Assembly (NCBI RefSeq): GCF_000469545.1
Contig: NZ_KI273060.1
Coordinates: 51,586-115,585 of the forward strand
Source of the DNA: Mitsuokella sp. oral taxon 131 str. W9106
Lineage (GTDB): Bacteria > Bacillota > Negativicutes > Selenomonadales > Selenomonadaceae
Direction of reading: 5' to 3'
DNA length: 64,000 bases
Shown here piece after piece: positions 1 through 8,304 of this stretch. The notes under the pieces were generated by a model. The model was not told where the DNA came from. It was given only the letters and a program-made list of their open reading frames with translations, and ran no database searches. A program made the translations under genes and the position numbers. The first letter of the stretch is position 1; every line of letters starts with the position of its first letter.

Positions 1-1076
1 GTGCCATCGAAGGATTCTCCCATGCGATTTTGCAAATGGAATGGATGTTTTTCAACGCGAAAAATAGTCAAGTTTGCCCGTGCCTGTTCTTTCCACGTTC
101 CAATCCCATCTGACAGGCGATGGATAGCAGCAGGATTCACGGTGCAAGCAGCAATTACGTCTAGAAGTGAGACCCCTAGATTCAACCATTTCGACAGAAC
201 AACAGGCAGCCCCCAGCACATATTATGAAACAGTCCATTTTTTGTCATATCCGTTGAAATGATGTCCGGCAAGAACCCGCCTTTAATAGCAGGTCGAATG
301 ACATGATAACAATGATTGATTCGCGCATCTGCCGAGTCGAAATAAACCCCGCGTTCTCTCGCCTCGAAAACGGCGCGTTTTACCTGTCCATCGTCATCTA
401 TTATCGTACTTCCTTTGCCTTGGTAGATATGACATAATAAATCCCCAGGACGCATTTTCTCCACAATCTCCTCCATAGGACAAGGTGGATTTGTAACGTG
501 AACTGTAATGGAACAGCCGAGCTCATCTGCGAGAGCAAGTGCTTTATCAAGTACGTTATCCGAAAATCCTGCTACGACCTCTGCCCCATATCGAAGCTTC
601 AATCCTCGCGCATGTTCTGCATCCTCCATAAAGATTGTACGCAATGCCTCCACGTCATACGCGGCAGGATCAACATTTTCAGGATAAAATTCGGTAATCT
701 GCCCAGATCGTGATACATTAACGGAATAGAAAATAGGGATTATACTGCGATCCACGATTTCTCGCTTGAAACTAGCCCAGTTTCCGGTACCAGAACTACC
801 ACCATCTATGGCGGCTGTAACGCCCATCGGAATCAGTGCCAGATCCGCTGCAAAGCCAGGCTCTGTTCCATCCTTGAACACGTGGACATGAGAATCGATC
901 CAACCAGGACTGATATAGCACCCCGTTGCGTCAATTCGTTCTCTCGCTTCAATTGGTTCATCTGTCGAAACACGAATAAGTTTTCCCTTAGAAATACCAA
1001 GTGTCCTTTGTTCAATTGTTTTCGCTTCTGGATCGATGATACGTCCATTCTCAATCACGAGATCAAGCTGCGCCAT
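1..1076 (-). CDS. Amidohydrolase/deacetylase-family metallohydrolase, C-terminus beyond window
   Basis: Partial gene: reading from ATG at 1076, the frame stays open to base 1 (about 358 codons). The product starts MAQLDLVIENGRIIDPEAKT, a typical amidohydrolase N-terminus, followed by the metal-binding DSHVHV (HxH) motif near residue 61. GLKLR, ITVHVTNPP, CHIYQG and STDMTK then supply the usual Lys, His, His and Asp ligand positions of the dihydroorotase-like superfamily. It best fits the EF_0837-like amidohydrolase/deacetylase subfamily, whose members cleave N-acyl or cyclic amide bonds; the substrate cannot be read from sequence. A GGAAGGAG ribosome site precedes the ATG. It is the last visible gene of the sigma-54-controlled operon, 27 bases after the broken MFS gene. 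Both are clearly AT-richer than the upstream operon genes, which suggests separate acquisition. Confidence 0.8.
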   Translation of the reverse strand, partial: MAQLDLVIENGRIIDPEAKTIEQRTLGISKGKLIRVSTDEPIEARERIDATGCYISPGWIDSHVHVFKDGTEPGFAADLALIPMGVTAAIDGGSSGTGNWASFKREIVDRSIIPIFYSVNVSRSGQITEFYPENVDPAAYDVEALRTIFMEDAEHARGLKLRYGAEVVAGFSDNVLDKALALADELGCSITVHVTNPPCPMEEIVEKMRPGDLLCHIYQGKGSTIIDDDGQVKRAVFEARERGVYFDSADARINHCYHVIRPAIKGGFLPDIISTDMTKNGLFHNMCWGLPVVLSKWLNLGVSLLDVIAACTVNPAAIHRLSDGIGTWKEQARANLTIFRVEKHPFHLQNRMGESFDG

Positions 1077-1103
1077 AATTCAATTTCTCCTTCCGAAACG
1101 ATC

Positions 1104-1830
1104 TCAATCTTCCACCCCAATCTTTTTTGTGAAGTTAATGAGCAATGAGAACAGCCCAATGCCAACGCCAAAACAAGCAAAGAGCACAAGTGCAAGGAAG
1201 TATGAACCAGTCGATCCTACGATTGCACCGATAACGAGTGGAATAATAGCACCGCCAACATTGCCGACGCAGTTCATGCAACCACCGACCGTGCCGATGC
1301 TTTCACGTTGTGCGAGTGCAGCAGGGACAGTCCAATACAAACAGCCCGACCACTTTTGGAAGAACAAGATTGCCAAGTGACGAGCCTACATCGACGAGCG
1401 CACTGCCGCGTGAACGCTCTGTGACGGGCAACCAAATAGATTGAAGCTTCGCTCCCGCAGGATAAATAGGCGCTTCTGAAACACCAAGCAAAACGCGAAT
1501 GAACATAAACGCCTTGCTACTGCTAATAAGCCCTGTAATGACTTGAAACACGCCCCAACAAAGACCTCCAATAAGGAGAATCTTACCGGGTTTGAAGCGA
1601 TCACAAAGCCAACCGCAAGGAATCTGCATGATAGCGTATCCCCAGAAAAACGCCGATAAAATCGCGCCAACTATCTCAGGAGAGAATTGAAGTTCCTCTT
1701 TGATTTGCGGCATACAGACGGAAATTACCGCACGGTCAATGTAATTGATTGTGCATATGATCGCTAGCATGAAAAAAATTCTCCATCGTGCGTTTGATCG
1801 TTTGGTCATTTCTAAAGACGGTTGTTCCAC
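1104..1830 (-). pseudogene. MFS organic-anion transporter remnant (internal deletion plus frameshift)
   Basis: Two reading frames together encode only the ends of a major facilitator protein. The 5' part (1830 to about 1350, GTG start) gives helices 1 to 4-5, with the INYIDRAVISVCMPQI opening and the WGYAIMQIPCGWLCDRF signature of the anion:cation symporter group. The 3' part, in another frame (about 1376 to 1104), gives the last helices (VGGCMNCVGNVGGAIIPLVIG). A complete family member has about 430 residues and 12 helices; here only about 240 codons are present. Roughly 180-190 central residues are missing, and the frames do not match at the joint near 1340-1370. It should therefore be non-functional. 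It sits between the hydroxyacid dehydrogenase and amidohydrolase genes, where the operon's importer would be expected. An assembly error is possible but would have to remove about 550 bases. Confidence 0.82.
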
Positions 1831-1888
1831 TGCTTGTCACTCCTTTATTTAATTTTCTTAATGAACTATCGATATAAGACAACCTTCT

Positions 1889-2872
1889 TTATTTTTCCCA
1901 TCTGCCATGCCGATAGGCGTCCGGATTGCAGACCTTGTCCCATTTCTCCCCGCGGATGACGGCGAGGACCCCTTCCGCTGCAAGGGTCGCGACGCCCGAT
2001 GCCGCCTCCTTCGTCTGTCCTGCCATATGCGGCGTGACGATGAGGTTGTCGCAGGAAAAGAGCGGATCGTCCGTCCGGATCGGCTCCTGCACGACGACGT
2101 CAGTCGCAGCAGCTTGGATCCAGCCTTCATGAAGTGCGCGTACGAGCGCCGCTTCATCGATGATACCGCCGCGCGCGCAGTTGACGAGGATCGCCGTCTT
2201 CTTCATGAGCTGAAGCTCACGCGCGCCGATCATGCCGCGCGTCGCGTCCGTAAGCGGCGTATGGACGGAGACGGCATCGGCTTCCTTCAGGATGTCCTCC
2301 ATCTCGGCACGGTATCCGTAGCCCCAGTCCGCAACGGTCTCCGCCTTGAGGAAGGGGTCGTAGACGAGGACTTTCATGCCGACGCCCGTCGCCAGCTCGG
2401 CGAGGATCTTGCCAATATGCCCGCAGCCGATGAGACCGAGTGTCTTGCCGTACAGCTCGTACGCCTTGTACTCGCTTCGTATGCCGAAATTCCCCTTGCG
2501 CATTTCATGGTCGCATACGAGCATGTTCTTCGCGCAGGCGAAAATCATCGCCATCGCGTGTTCGGCAACGGAGCGCGTATTCGCGCCCGGTGCGATGACG
2601 ACAGGGATGCCGAGCTCCGTCGCGGCCGCGACGTCCACGTCGTCGACGCCGACGCCGGGGCGGCCGATCGCCTTTAGGTTTTTGCACTGCAGCATCGTCC
2701 CCTTGTCAATCGAGCCGATGCGGATGATGACGCCGTCCGCATCCTTAAGCGCGGGGAGCATGTCCTCCGGCTTTCCTGAGCCGATGATGGCGACGTCTGC
2801 GCCTGCCGTTTCGAGGACGGCCATGCCGGCATCGTGCAGGCGATGGGAAATTACGATTTTGGGTGCTGCCAT
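1889..2872 (-). CDS. D-2-hydroxyacid dehydrogenase (SerA-like)
   Basis: A 327-residue NAD(P)-dependent D-isomer 2-hydroxyacid dehydrogenase, full length for the family without the SerA regulatory domain. The nucleotide-binding motif GCGHIG is at 149-154. The catalytic Arg (CARGG, R234), Glu (QEP, E263) and His (TPHMAG, H282) are all present. These enzymes interconvert 2-oxo and 2-hydroxy acids. Phosphoglycerate dehydrogenase and glyoxylate or hydroxypyruvate reductase are the commonest assignments, but the operon context (threonate-type kinase, PdxA2, aldolase) points to a sugar-acid substrate rather than serine synthesis. It starts only 10 bases after the aldolase gene's stop, so the two are co-transcribed. 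The exact substrate is undetermined. Confidence 0.85.
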   Translation of the reverse strand: MAAPKIVISHRLHDAGMAVLETAGADVAIIGSGKPEDMLPALKDADGVIIRIGSIDKGTMLQCKNLKAIGRPGVGVDDVDVAAATELGIPVVIAPGANTRSVAEHAMAMIFACAKNMLVCDHEMRKGNFGIRSEYKAYELYGKTLGLIGCGHIGKILAELATGVGMKVLVYDPFLKAETVADWGYGYRAEMEDILKEADAVSVHTPLTDATRGMIGARELQLMKKTAILVNCARGGIIDEAALVRALHEGWIQAAATDVVVQEPIRTDDPLFSCDNLIVTPHMAGQTKEAASGVATLAAEGVLAVIRGEKWDKVCNPDAYRHGRWEK

Positions 2873-2882
2873 TTCTTCCTCC

Positions 2883-3758
2883 TCAGTACTGCCTGAACAC
2901 TTCCGTCAGCGCGTCTTTTATCGCAGGATTCGTGCAGTTCGACGGACGGCGCGCAGGACCGACTTTCCAGCCGCGCATGTTGACGGCGAGCTTGACGACG
3001 GAGTTCGGATTGCCCATCTGCATGACGTTGCGGAAGGGGCGGATCTTCTTCTGCGCTTCATTTGCCTTTTCGATATTTCCCTCTTTCCAGTATTGGTAGA
3101 TGCTGACCATGAGCTCGGGGAAGACGTTGGAGCAGCCCGAGATCGCGCCCGTGCCGCCCGCCATGAGCGTCCAGAGGATGAGGGAGTCGCTGCCTGCGAG
3201 GACGTTGATGCCGGCCTTCGTATTCTCGATGTACTTGAGCGTGTTGTCGAAGCTGCCGCTCGAGTCCTTGATCCCGATGATATTTTCATGGGATTCCATG
3301 AGCTTCCTGACCGTCGTAAAGGCGATATTGTTGCCTGTGCGCGCGGGGATGTTGTAGAGGAGCATCGGGAGCTTCGTCGACGCGGCGACAGCGGAAAAAT
3401 GCTCCAATAGATCGTCCTGCGTAACGGCGACGAAGTACGGGGAGATGACGGAGAGGCAATCGACGCCGAGCGCTTCCACGCGCTTGGTGAATTCCACCGT
3501 CTCCTTGGTCGTGATGCAGCCCGTGCCCGCATAGACCGGGACGCGCCCGCCTACCGCCTCGACCGCCGTCTTGATGACGGCAAGCTTCTCCTCCGAATCG
3601 AATGCGTAGAACTCGCCATTCGTTCCCATCGGAAAAATGCCGTCTACCCCCGCCTCGATGAGATGTTGGATAAATTCCCGGTACATCCCTGCATCGAAGG
3701 TTTCCTCTTCCGTCAGTGCCGTGACGACAGGGGTAATCAATCCTTTTGCTTCAAACAT
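2883..3758 (-). CDS. Dihydrodipicolinate synthase/N-acetylneuraminate lyase-family aldolase
   Basis: A 291-residue class I (Schiff-base) aldolase of the DapA/NanA family. It has the pyruvate-binding GTNGE at 45-49, the catalytic Tyr in YNIPARTG (Y135) and the Schiff-base Lys in IGIKDSSG (K164). The GTNGE variant, instead of the GTTGE of true DapA, and the catabolic operon make a 2-keto-3-deoxy-acid or 4-hydroxy-2-oxo-acid aldolase more likely than lysine synthesis. Such an enzyme would release pyruvate plus an aldehyde. The gene lies between pdxA2 and the hydroxyacid dehydrogenase on the same strand, in the operon behind the sigma-54 promoter. I am confident of the fold and mechanism, not of the substrate. 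Confidence 0.85.
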   Translation of the reverse strand: MFEAKGLITPVVTALTEEETFDAGMYREFIQHLIEAGVDGIFPMGTNGEFYAFDSEEKLAVIKTAVEAVGGRVPVYAGTGCITTKETVEFTKRVEALGVDCLSVISPYFVAVTQDDLLEHFSAVAASTKLPMLLYNIPARTGNNIAFTTVRKLMESHENIIGIKDSSGSFDNTLKYIENTKAGINVLAGSDSLILWTLMAGGTGAISGCSNVFPELMVSIYQYWKEGNIEKANEAQKKIRPFRNVMQMGNPNSVVKLAVNMRGWKVGPARRPSNCTNPAIKDALTEVFRQY

Positions 3759-3827
3759 CTTGCACGCTCCTTTTTTTCTCTCTATTGAATCATATTGGTA
3801 TGGCGAACTGCTTGAAGAATATATCTT

Positions 3828-4841
3828 TTAATCCTTCAGGTCAGCAGCAAAGCGAACCTTTGCCATCTGTGCGCCGAGCTTCAGCGCCTCGACCATGCTG
3901 TCAGGGCTTGCCTTTCCCGTGCCGGCAACGGCGAATGCCGTGCCGTGGTCAACCGAGGTACGGATGATCGGCAGTCCGACCGTGACGTTCACGCCGCAGT
4001 CGAAGCCGAGCACCTTGATGGGAATATGCCCTTGATCGTGGTACATGACAACGACGATATCAAATGCATCGAGGTTTGCCGCACGGTGAAACACGCTGTC
4101 GGGCGGAATCGGGCCCTGCACGTTCCAGCCCTTCTCCTGCACTTCGCGCACGGCGGGTGCGATTTCCCGCTCGTCCTCGTCGCCGAAGAGCCCGCCCTCG
4201 CCGCAGTGCGGATTGAGTCCTGCGACGGCAATGCGTGGTTTTTGGATGCCCATGAGCGTGAGCGTCTCTTGTGCAAGGCCGATGACCTTTGCGACGCGCT
4301 CCTTTTTGACTGCATCCGGCACATCGCGAAAGGCAATGTGCGTCGTCACATGGATAACGCGCAGCTTTGGGCTCGTCAGCATCATCGAGAAATCCTTCGT
4401 CCCCGTCAGATGGGCGAGGATTTCCGTGTGACCGGGAAAGTGAACGCCGCCCAGATTGAGCGCCTCCTTATTGAGCGGCGCCGTGACGACGGCGTGCACC
4501 GCATGAGCCATCGCATGCCTGCAGGCGCTTTCGATGTACGCGTACGCCGCGCGCCCTGCCCTGCCGTCTACCTTTGCAAACGGAAGGTCTTGCGGCAGAT
4601 TGTGCAGGTCGATGACGTCGATCATGCCGCTGTCCCCGCCGCCCTCTGCCGGCGCATCCACGGCGCGGCATTTCAGCGGCACGCCTGTGATGGAGACGGC
4701 CCGCTCCATCATGCCGAGATCGCCGAACACGACAGGGCGTGCGAGCCCGTACATCTCCTTCTTTGCGAGCGCCTTTGCGATGATCTCAGGGCCGATGCCT
4801 GCCGCATCGCCCATCGTGATCCCGAGAATTGGTTTTTTCAT
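3828..4841 (-). CDS. pdxA2: 4-phospho-D-threonate/4-phospho-D-erythronate 3-dehydrogenase (PdxA2)
   Basis: The product has 337 residues and the PdxA fold, starting MKKPILGITMGDAAGIGPEI. Metal-site motifs are FPGHTE (H138), NPHCGEGG (about 210-217) and YHDQGH (267-272). PdxA2 paralogues, next to a DUF1537 kinase, oxidise 4-phospho-threonate or -erythronate at C3; spontaneous decarboxylation then gives dihydroxyacetone phosphate. The direct overlap with the DUF1537 gene (ATGA, 4838-4841) is the diagnostic context and argues against the vitamin B6 enzyme PdxA. I chose ATG 4841; the frame stays open upstream but only as an out-of-frame reading of the kinase gene. The pathway assignment comes from characterised DtnK/PdxA2 pairs. 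Confidence 0.9.
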   Translation of the reverse strand: MKKPILGITMGDAAGIGPEIIAKALAKKEMYGLARPVVFGDLGMMERAVSITGVPLKCRAVDAPAEGGGDSGMIDVIDLHNLPQDLPFAKVDGRAGRAAYAYIESACRHAMAHAVHAVVTAPLNKEALNLGGVHFPGHTEILAHLTGTKDFSMMLTSPKLRVIHVTTHIAFRDVPDAVKKERVAKVIGLAQETLTLMGIQKPRIAVAGLNPHCGEGGLFGDEDEREIAPAVREVQEKGWNVQGPIPPDSVFHRAANLDAFDIVVVMYHDQGHIPIKVLGFDCGVNVTVGLPIIRTSVDHGTAFAVAGTGKASPDSMVEALKLGAQMAKVRFAADLKD

Positions 4842-6151
4842 GCTGTCGTTTCCTTCCTTTCGCCCTTTTCGCCCACATGCGTTCCACGGATTGCGGCAAG
4901 CGCATGGACGAATGCGCGGGGGCTTCCGAACGCGCCCGCTTTCGTCACGATGCAGAGCGGCTCCCGTGCGCCCTCGATGCGTCCGAGCGGAACGCCCGGC
5001 TCGACTTCCCGGAGCACTTCGATCTGCTGCACGCCCATGGCGCGGCAGATATGCACCGCCGTATCGCCGCCCGTCGCGACGATTCCGGCTACGTCCGCGA
5101 AATCGAGCCGCTTTGCGATCGCTGCGATGTGCGCTGCGACGCGCTCGCTGACCGCCCGCCCCGATAGGCCATGCGTGCGGCCGATGCGCACCGCCTCCGC
5201 CACGTCCGCATCGCTTTCGGCAGAGGCGAGAAGCACATCCTCGCCTGCTGCAACCAGCGATTCGATTGCCTTCGCATCCGCCGCTGCCGCACCTTCGTCT
5301 TCCAAAATGTGCCGAGCCGAAAGGCGCAGCGTCCGCACGCCGCACATTTCGTTCAGCGTGCGGATCTGCCGCTGCGTCGTATGGCTGACGCTCCCCGCAA
5401 AGACGAGCACCGAACCATCCCGAACCGGCATGGGCTTCGGCTCGCTTCCCTTCCATCCATAAAAGGAGGCAAGCGAGCCCGCAAGCCCTGCCGAGCCAAC
5501 CCAGAGGATATTGCCCTTGCCGCGGAGCGCTGCGAGCAGCCGCGCGAAGTCCGCATCCTCGGCGATGTCGGACACAATCCATCGACGCCCTTCTGCGAGT
5601 GCCTCCGCCATTCGTCTTCTCGCTTCTTCTTCGCCCGCACGGAGCGTTTGGAGCGGAAGCACCGTGACGGACTTGCCCGGCGCTTGCTGCGCAAGCATGG
5701 CAGGAAGGTCGGACTCATGGACAGGCGTCTTCGGCGCATGGCCGATTTCCGTCCGCTCGATGGGGACGCCGTGCAGCAGGTGTACCCCGTCCACTGTCGT
5801 GCGCCCCTGTGCGGGATAGGCAGGCGCAATCACGACGAGCGAAGGGGCAAGCGCATCGTCGGCCGCCGCGACCTCTGCCCCCCAGTTGCCGCGCAGCGTC
5901 GAATCGATCTTCTTGTAGATGCAGGACGGCTTGCTTTCGCGCAGGGAACGGCATATCGCGTGCATCCGCCGATACGCCTCCCCGCACGCGAGTTCCCGGC
6001 TGTCCGTATCGACGACGACGACCTCCCCGTCTCCAGGGAACCCATCCTCTATGCCGAGCTGGACGAACGCGTGCATGCCTTGCCTCGCAAACTGCAACGC
6101 TGTGTCATTCGCCCCGGTCAAATCATCTGCAATCACGGCTAAGCGCAACAT
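4838..6151 (-). CDS. dtnK: Four-carbon acid sugar kinase (DUF1537; D-threonate/D-erythronate kinase type)
   Basis: A 437-residue protein of the two-domain DUF1537 kinase family. The N-terminal sugar-binding motif ADDLTGA is at 8-14, and a C-terminal nucleotide-binding domain ends in the VATGGDTA signature. Characterised members phosphorylate D-threonate, D-erythronate or L-threonate at O4, feeding PdxA2, whose gene overlaps this one by four bases. The gene is the first of the operon, 40 bases downstream of a TGGCAC-N5-TTGCG sigma-54 promoter. The D-threonate name is the commonest for kinase-PdxA2 pairs. The extra aldolase, dehydrogenase and amidohydrolase genes leave room for a different four-carbon acid. 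Confidence 0.87.
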   Translation of the reverse strand: MLRLAVIADDLTGANDTALQFARQGMHAFVQLGIEDGFPGDGEVVVVDTDSRELACGEAYRRMHAICRSLRESKPSCIYKKIDSTLRGNWGAEVAAADDALAPSLVVIAPAYPAQGRTTVDGVHLLHGVPIERTEIGHAPKTPVHESDLPAMLAQQAPGKSVTVLPLQTLRAGEEEARRRMAEALAEGRRWIVSDIAEDADFARLLAALRGKGNILWVGSAGLAGSLASFYGWKGSEPKPMPVRDGSVLVFAGSVSHTTQRQIRTLNEMCGVRTLRLSARHILEDEGAAAADAKAIESLVAAGEDVLLASAESDADVAEAVRIGRTHGLSGRAVSERVAAHIAAIAKRLDFADVAGIVATGGDTAVHICRAMGVQQIEVLREVEPGVPLGRIEGAREPLCIVTKAGAFGSPRAFVHALAAIRGTHVGEKGERKETTA

Positions 6152-6190
6152 GCCATCACCTTTCTTCCCGTTCTCTCACTCCTATACTCA

Positions 6191-6208
6191 CGCAAGAATC
6201 GTGCCAAC
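6191..6208 (-). promoter_or_regulatory. Sigma-54 (-24/-12) promoter of the threonate-type operon
   Basis: On the minus strand the sequence TTGGCACGATTCTTGCG matches the RpoN consensus TGGCAC-N5-TTGCW at every key base (the GG and GC are 10 bases apart). It lies about 40 bases before the kinase start codon and directly downstream of a gene for a GAFTGA-containing sigma-54 activator. The operon should therefore be silent unless that activator is engaged. Confidence 0.85.
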
Positions 6209-6231
6209 TTGAAAGATGCGATTCTTGCGTA
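6191..6231. repeat. Perfect 12-bp inverted repeat over the -12 element
   Basis: The arms 6191-6202 (ACGCAAGAATCG) and 6220-6231 are perfect reverse complements with a 17-base spacer. One arm contains the TTGCG -12 element of the sigma-54 promoter, and the -24 GG lies in the spacer. It could be an operator or an early-transcript hairpin; which one cannot be decided from sequence. Confidence 0.7.
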
Positions 6232-6243
6232 TTTTCTGCACAC

Positions 6244-6301
6244 AAAAAAAGCAGGCTTGTTGCAAGAAGAAACATATTGTATCTTTCTGCAACAAGCCTG
6301 C
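6244..6301 (-). terminator. Rho-independent terminator after the sigma-54 activator gene; possible upstream activator site
   Basis: Arms 6251-6264 and 6288-6301 (GCAGGCTTGTTGCA and its complement) form a perfect 14-bp stem around a 23-base spacer. On the minus strand the stem is followed by a run of seven T, 21 bases after the activator's stop. The same palindrome lies about 80 bases upstream of the sigma-54 promoter, the usual distance of an activator-binding site, so it may have both roles. Confidence 0.7.
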
Positions 6302-6321
6302 AACAGCTTTTTCGTCATACG

Positions 6322-8223
6322 TTATGGATTGTCTCGATTTTCCTTTCTCTTGATTTTCCGCCAAAGCGTCGTGCGGTGAATGCCTAGGCGCTTTGCCGCG
6401 CGGCTGCAGCTGCCGCCTTCCTCCGCAAGGATGCGCCGCACGGTTTCCTCCTCCACATCGCGGAGCTCGCCATGCAGCGCGCCATCTCCTTCCCGCGGGG
6501 AGCCCGGCACGTTTCCCCGGTTCTCTTCCCCATCGTCCGCCCATGCGGCAAGGACGGCATCGCGCGTGATTTCCGCCCCGTCCGAGAGGAGCATGAGCCG
6601 CTCCATCACATTGGCGAGCTGGCGGATATTGCCCGGCCATGCATGCGCGGCAAGCGCGCTTTCCGCATCTTCCGCGATTCCCGCAATCGCGGGATTGAGC
6701 TTTTTCATCTTGACGATCATGGCGCGCGCGAGCAGCGGGATGTCTGCCCGCCGCTCGGCAAGCGTCGGCATGTGGATGCGCAGGATGTTGAGCCGATAGT
6801 AGAGATCGGCGCGGAATGTCCCTTCCTCCACCATGCGGGCGAGGTCCTGGTTCGTCGCCGCCACGATGCGCACGTCGACGGGGATGACGCTCTCGCCGCC
6901 GAGCTTCATGACCTCGTGCTCCTGCAAGACGCGCAGGAGACGCGACTGGAGCGAGGTCGGCACCTCGCCGATCTCGTCGAGAAAAATCGTCCCGCCGTGC
7001 GCGAGCTCGAAGAGGCCTTGCCTGCCGCCGCGCCGTGCCCCCGTGAATGCGCCGTCCACATAGCCGAACAGCTCGCTTTCCAAGAGATTTTCGGGCAGCG
7101 CCGCGCAGTTGACCGCGACAAACGGGCCGCTCCTGCGGCTGCTCCGATTGTGGATGCCCTGTACGAGCATTTCCTTGCCCGTACCCGACGCGCCCGTTAT
7201 GAGAATCGTCGAATCGGTCAGCGCATACCGCATCGCCTTTCTCTTCATCGCCTCGCAGGGCGCAGACGAGCCGATGATATCTTCCATGTGGTACTTCGCC
7301 GTCAGTCCCTTCGCCGCAAGCTTTTGGCGGATGCGCTGCTCGGTCCGCTGCACCTCCGATATGCGCTGCACGCGGTAAATCGTCATGCCGTCAGGCAGAT
7401 CCGACGTTTTCACGAGCGCCTTTGTCCCGTAAAGATCAAGGAAGTCTTCCTCAGAAGGCTTGGCGAGAAGCGCAGGGCAGATGCGTGCGAGCGGCTTTCC
7501 GATCACTTCGCAGCGCACGCGGCGCACAAGGCGCTCCGCCTCCGGGTTGAAAATCGTAATGCGCCCCTCGTGATCCGTCGCGATGATCGCGTCCTGGGAC
7601 TGATGGACGACCGCGCACAGCATTTCCGACTTGGCTTCGTCCTGCTGCACGACGCGCGCGATGAGGAGTGCCTCCGTGAGCGCCTGAAAAATCGCCTGCC
7701 GACCCGAATCGATTGTCTTCGCCGCAAGTCCCTGCGCACGCGCGACGCGCACCGAAACGGCATCGCCGATGAGGAGATCGACGCCGTCCTCCATCGCATG
7801 CGCGATCTTCTCTTTGGCCTCCGCCTCGCCCTTGATCTTGATTTCGACGAGCTTCATGCGCAGGAGCGCGCCGAGATCATCGCAGCCATAGACCATATTC
7901 TCAAAGCCCGACACGCCCACCTTTTTCGCCTTGCTCCCCGCGCCGGAGGCGAGCACGGCGCGCATGATATCGACGAGCGAGACCTGGATGCGCACGACGG
8001 GAACATGCGTCGTCTCCTCGATGAGGCCTGCCGTGCCGCCACGGCTCACGATGACCTTGATGCTGTCCTGCATCTCCCGCTGCACGATATCCTTTGCCGC
8101 CGCGAGGTCGGCGACGACGACGCGGAACAGACCGCGCCGCTTCCCCATGCGCTCGTCGAGTACCCGGCGCACCTCGTCCGCGAGCGCAGGAAATGGCGCG
8201 ATGACCAAAATCCTTGCCTGCAA
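6322..8223 (-). CDS. Sigma-54-dependent transcriptional activator with PrpR N-terminal sensor domain
   Basis: A 633-residue enhancer-binding protein. Residues about 35-190 fit the PrpR N-terminal ligand-sensing domain, about 200-300 a PAS domain, and about 313-545 the AAA+ sigma-54 interaction domain. The C-terminus (about 590-630) is a Fis-type helix-turn-helix ([18 protein letters not shown]). The AAA+ domain has Walker A GASGTGK (344-350), GAFTGA (391-396) and Walker [10 protein letters not shown] (411-419). The intact GAFTGA loop means it can contact RpoN. It is encoded just upstream of, and in the same direction as, the threonate-type operon, whose promoter is a sigma-54 promoter. I infer that it activates that operon when it senses a pathway acid. 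It follows prmC by 81 bases. Confidence 0.9.
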   Translation of the reverse strand: MQARILVIAPFPALADEVRRVLDERMGKRRGLFRVVVADLAAAKDIVQREMQDSIKVIVSRGGTAGLIEETTHVPVVRIQVSLVDIMRAVLASGAGSKAKKVGVSGFENMVYGCDDLGALLRMKLVEIKIKGEAEAKEKIAHAMEDGVDLLIGDAVSVRVARAQGLAAKTIDSGRQAIFQALTEALLIARVVQQDEAKSEMLCAVVHQSQDAIIATDHEGRITIFNPEAERLVRRVRCEVIGKPLARICPALLAKPSEEDFLDLYGTKALVKTSDLPDGMTIYRVQRISEVQRTEQRIRQKLAAKGLTAKYHMEDIIGSSAPCEAMKRKAMRYALTDSTILITGASGTGKEMLVQGIHNRSSRRSGPFVAVNCAALPENLLESELFGYVDGAFTGARRGGRQGLFELAHGGTIFLDEIGEVPTSLQSRLLRVLQEHEVMKLGGESVIPVDVRIVAATNQDLARMVEEGTFRADLYYRLNILRIHMPTLAERRADIPLLARAMIVKMKKLNPAIAGIAEDAESALAAHAWPGNIRQLANVMERLMLLSDGAEITRDAVLAAWADDGEENRGNVPGSPREGDGALHGELRDVEEETVRRILAEEGGSCSRAAKRLGIHRTTLWRKIKRKENRDNP

Positions 8224-8304
8224 AGCGCACCTCCTCCTTTAAAATGCCGCACCCCAAATATGCATTCGCCAGCGCGCACGACAGTGCCAGAAAAGCAGGC
8301 GCCG

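Noticed and set aside
3945..5462. Plus-strand frame (505 codons) opposite pdxA2 and the kinase
   Set aside because: Antisense shadow of two well-supported genes, with no ribosome site or motif.
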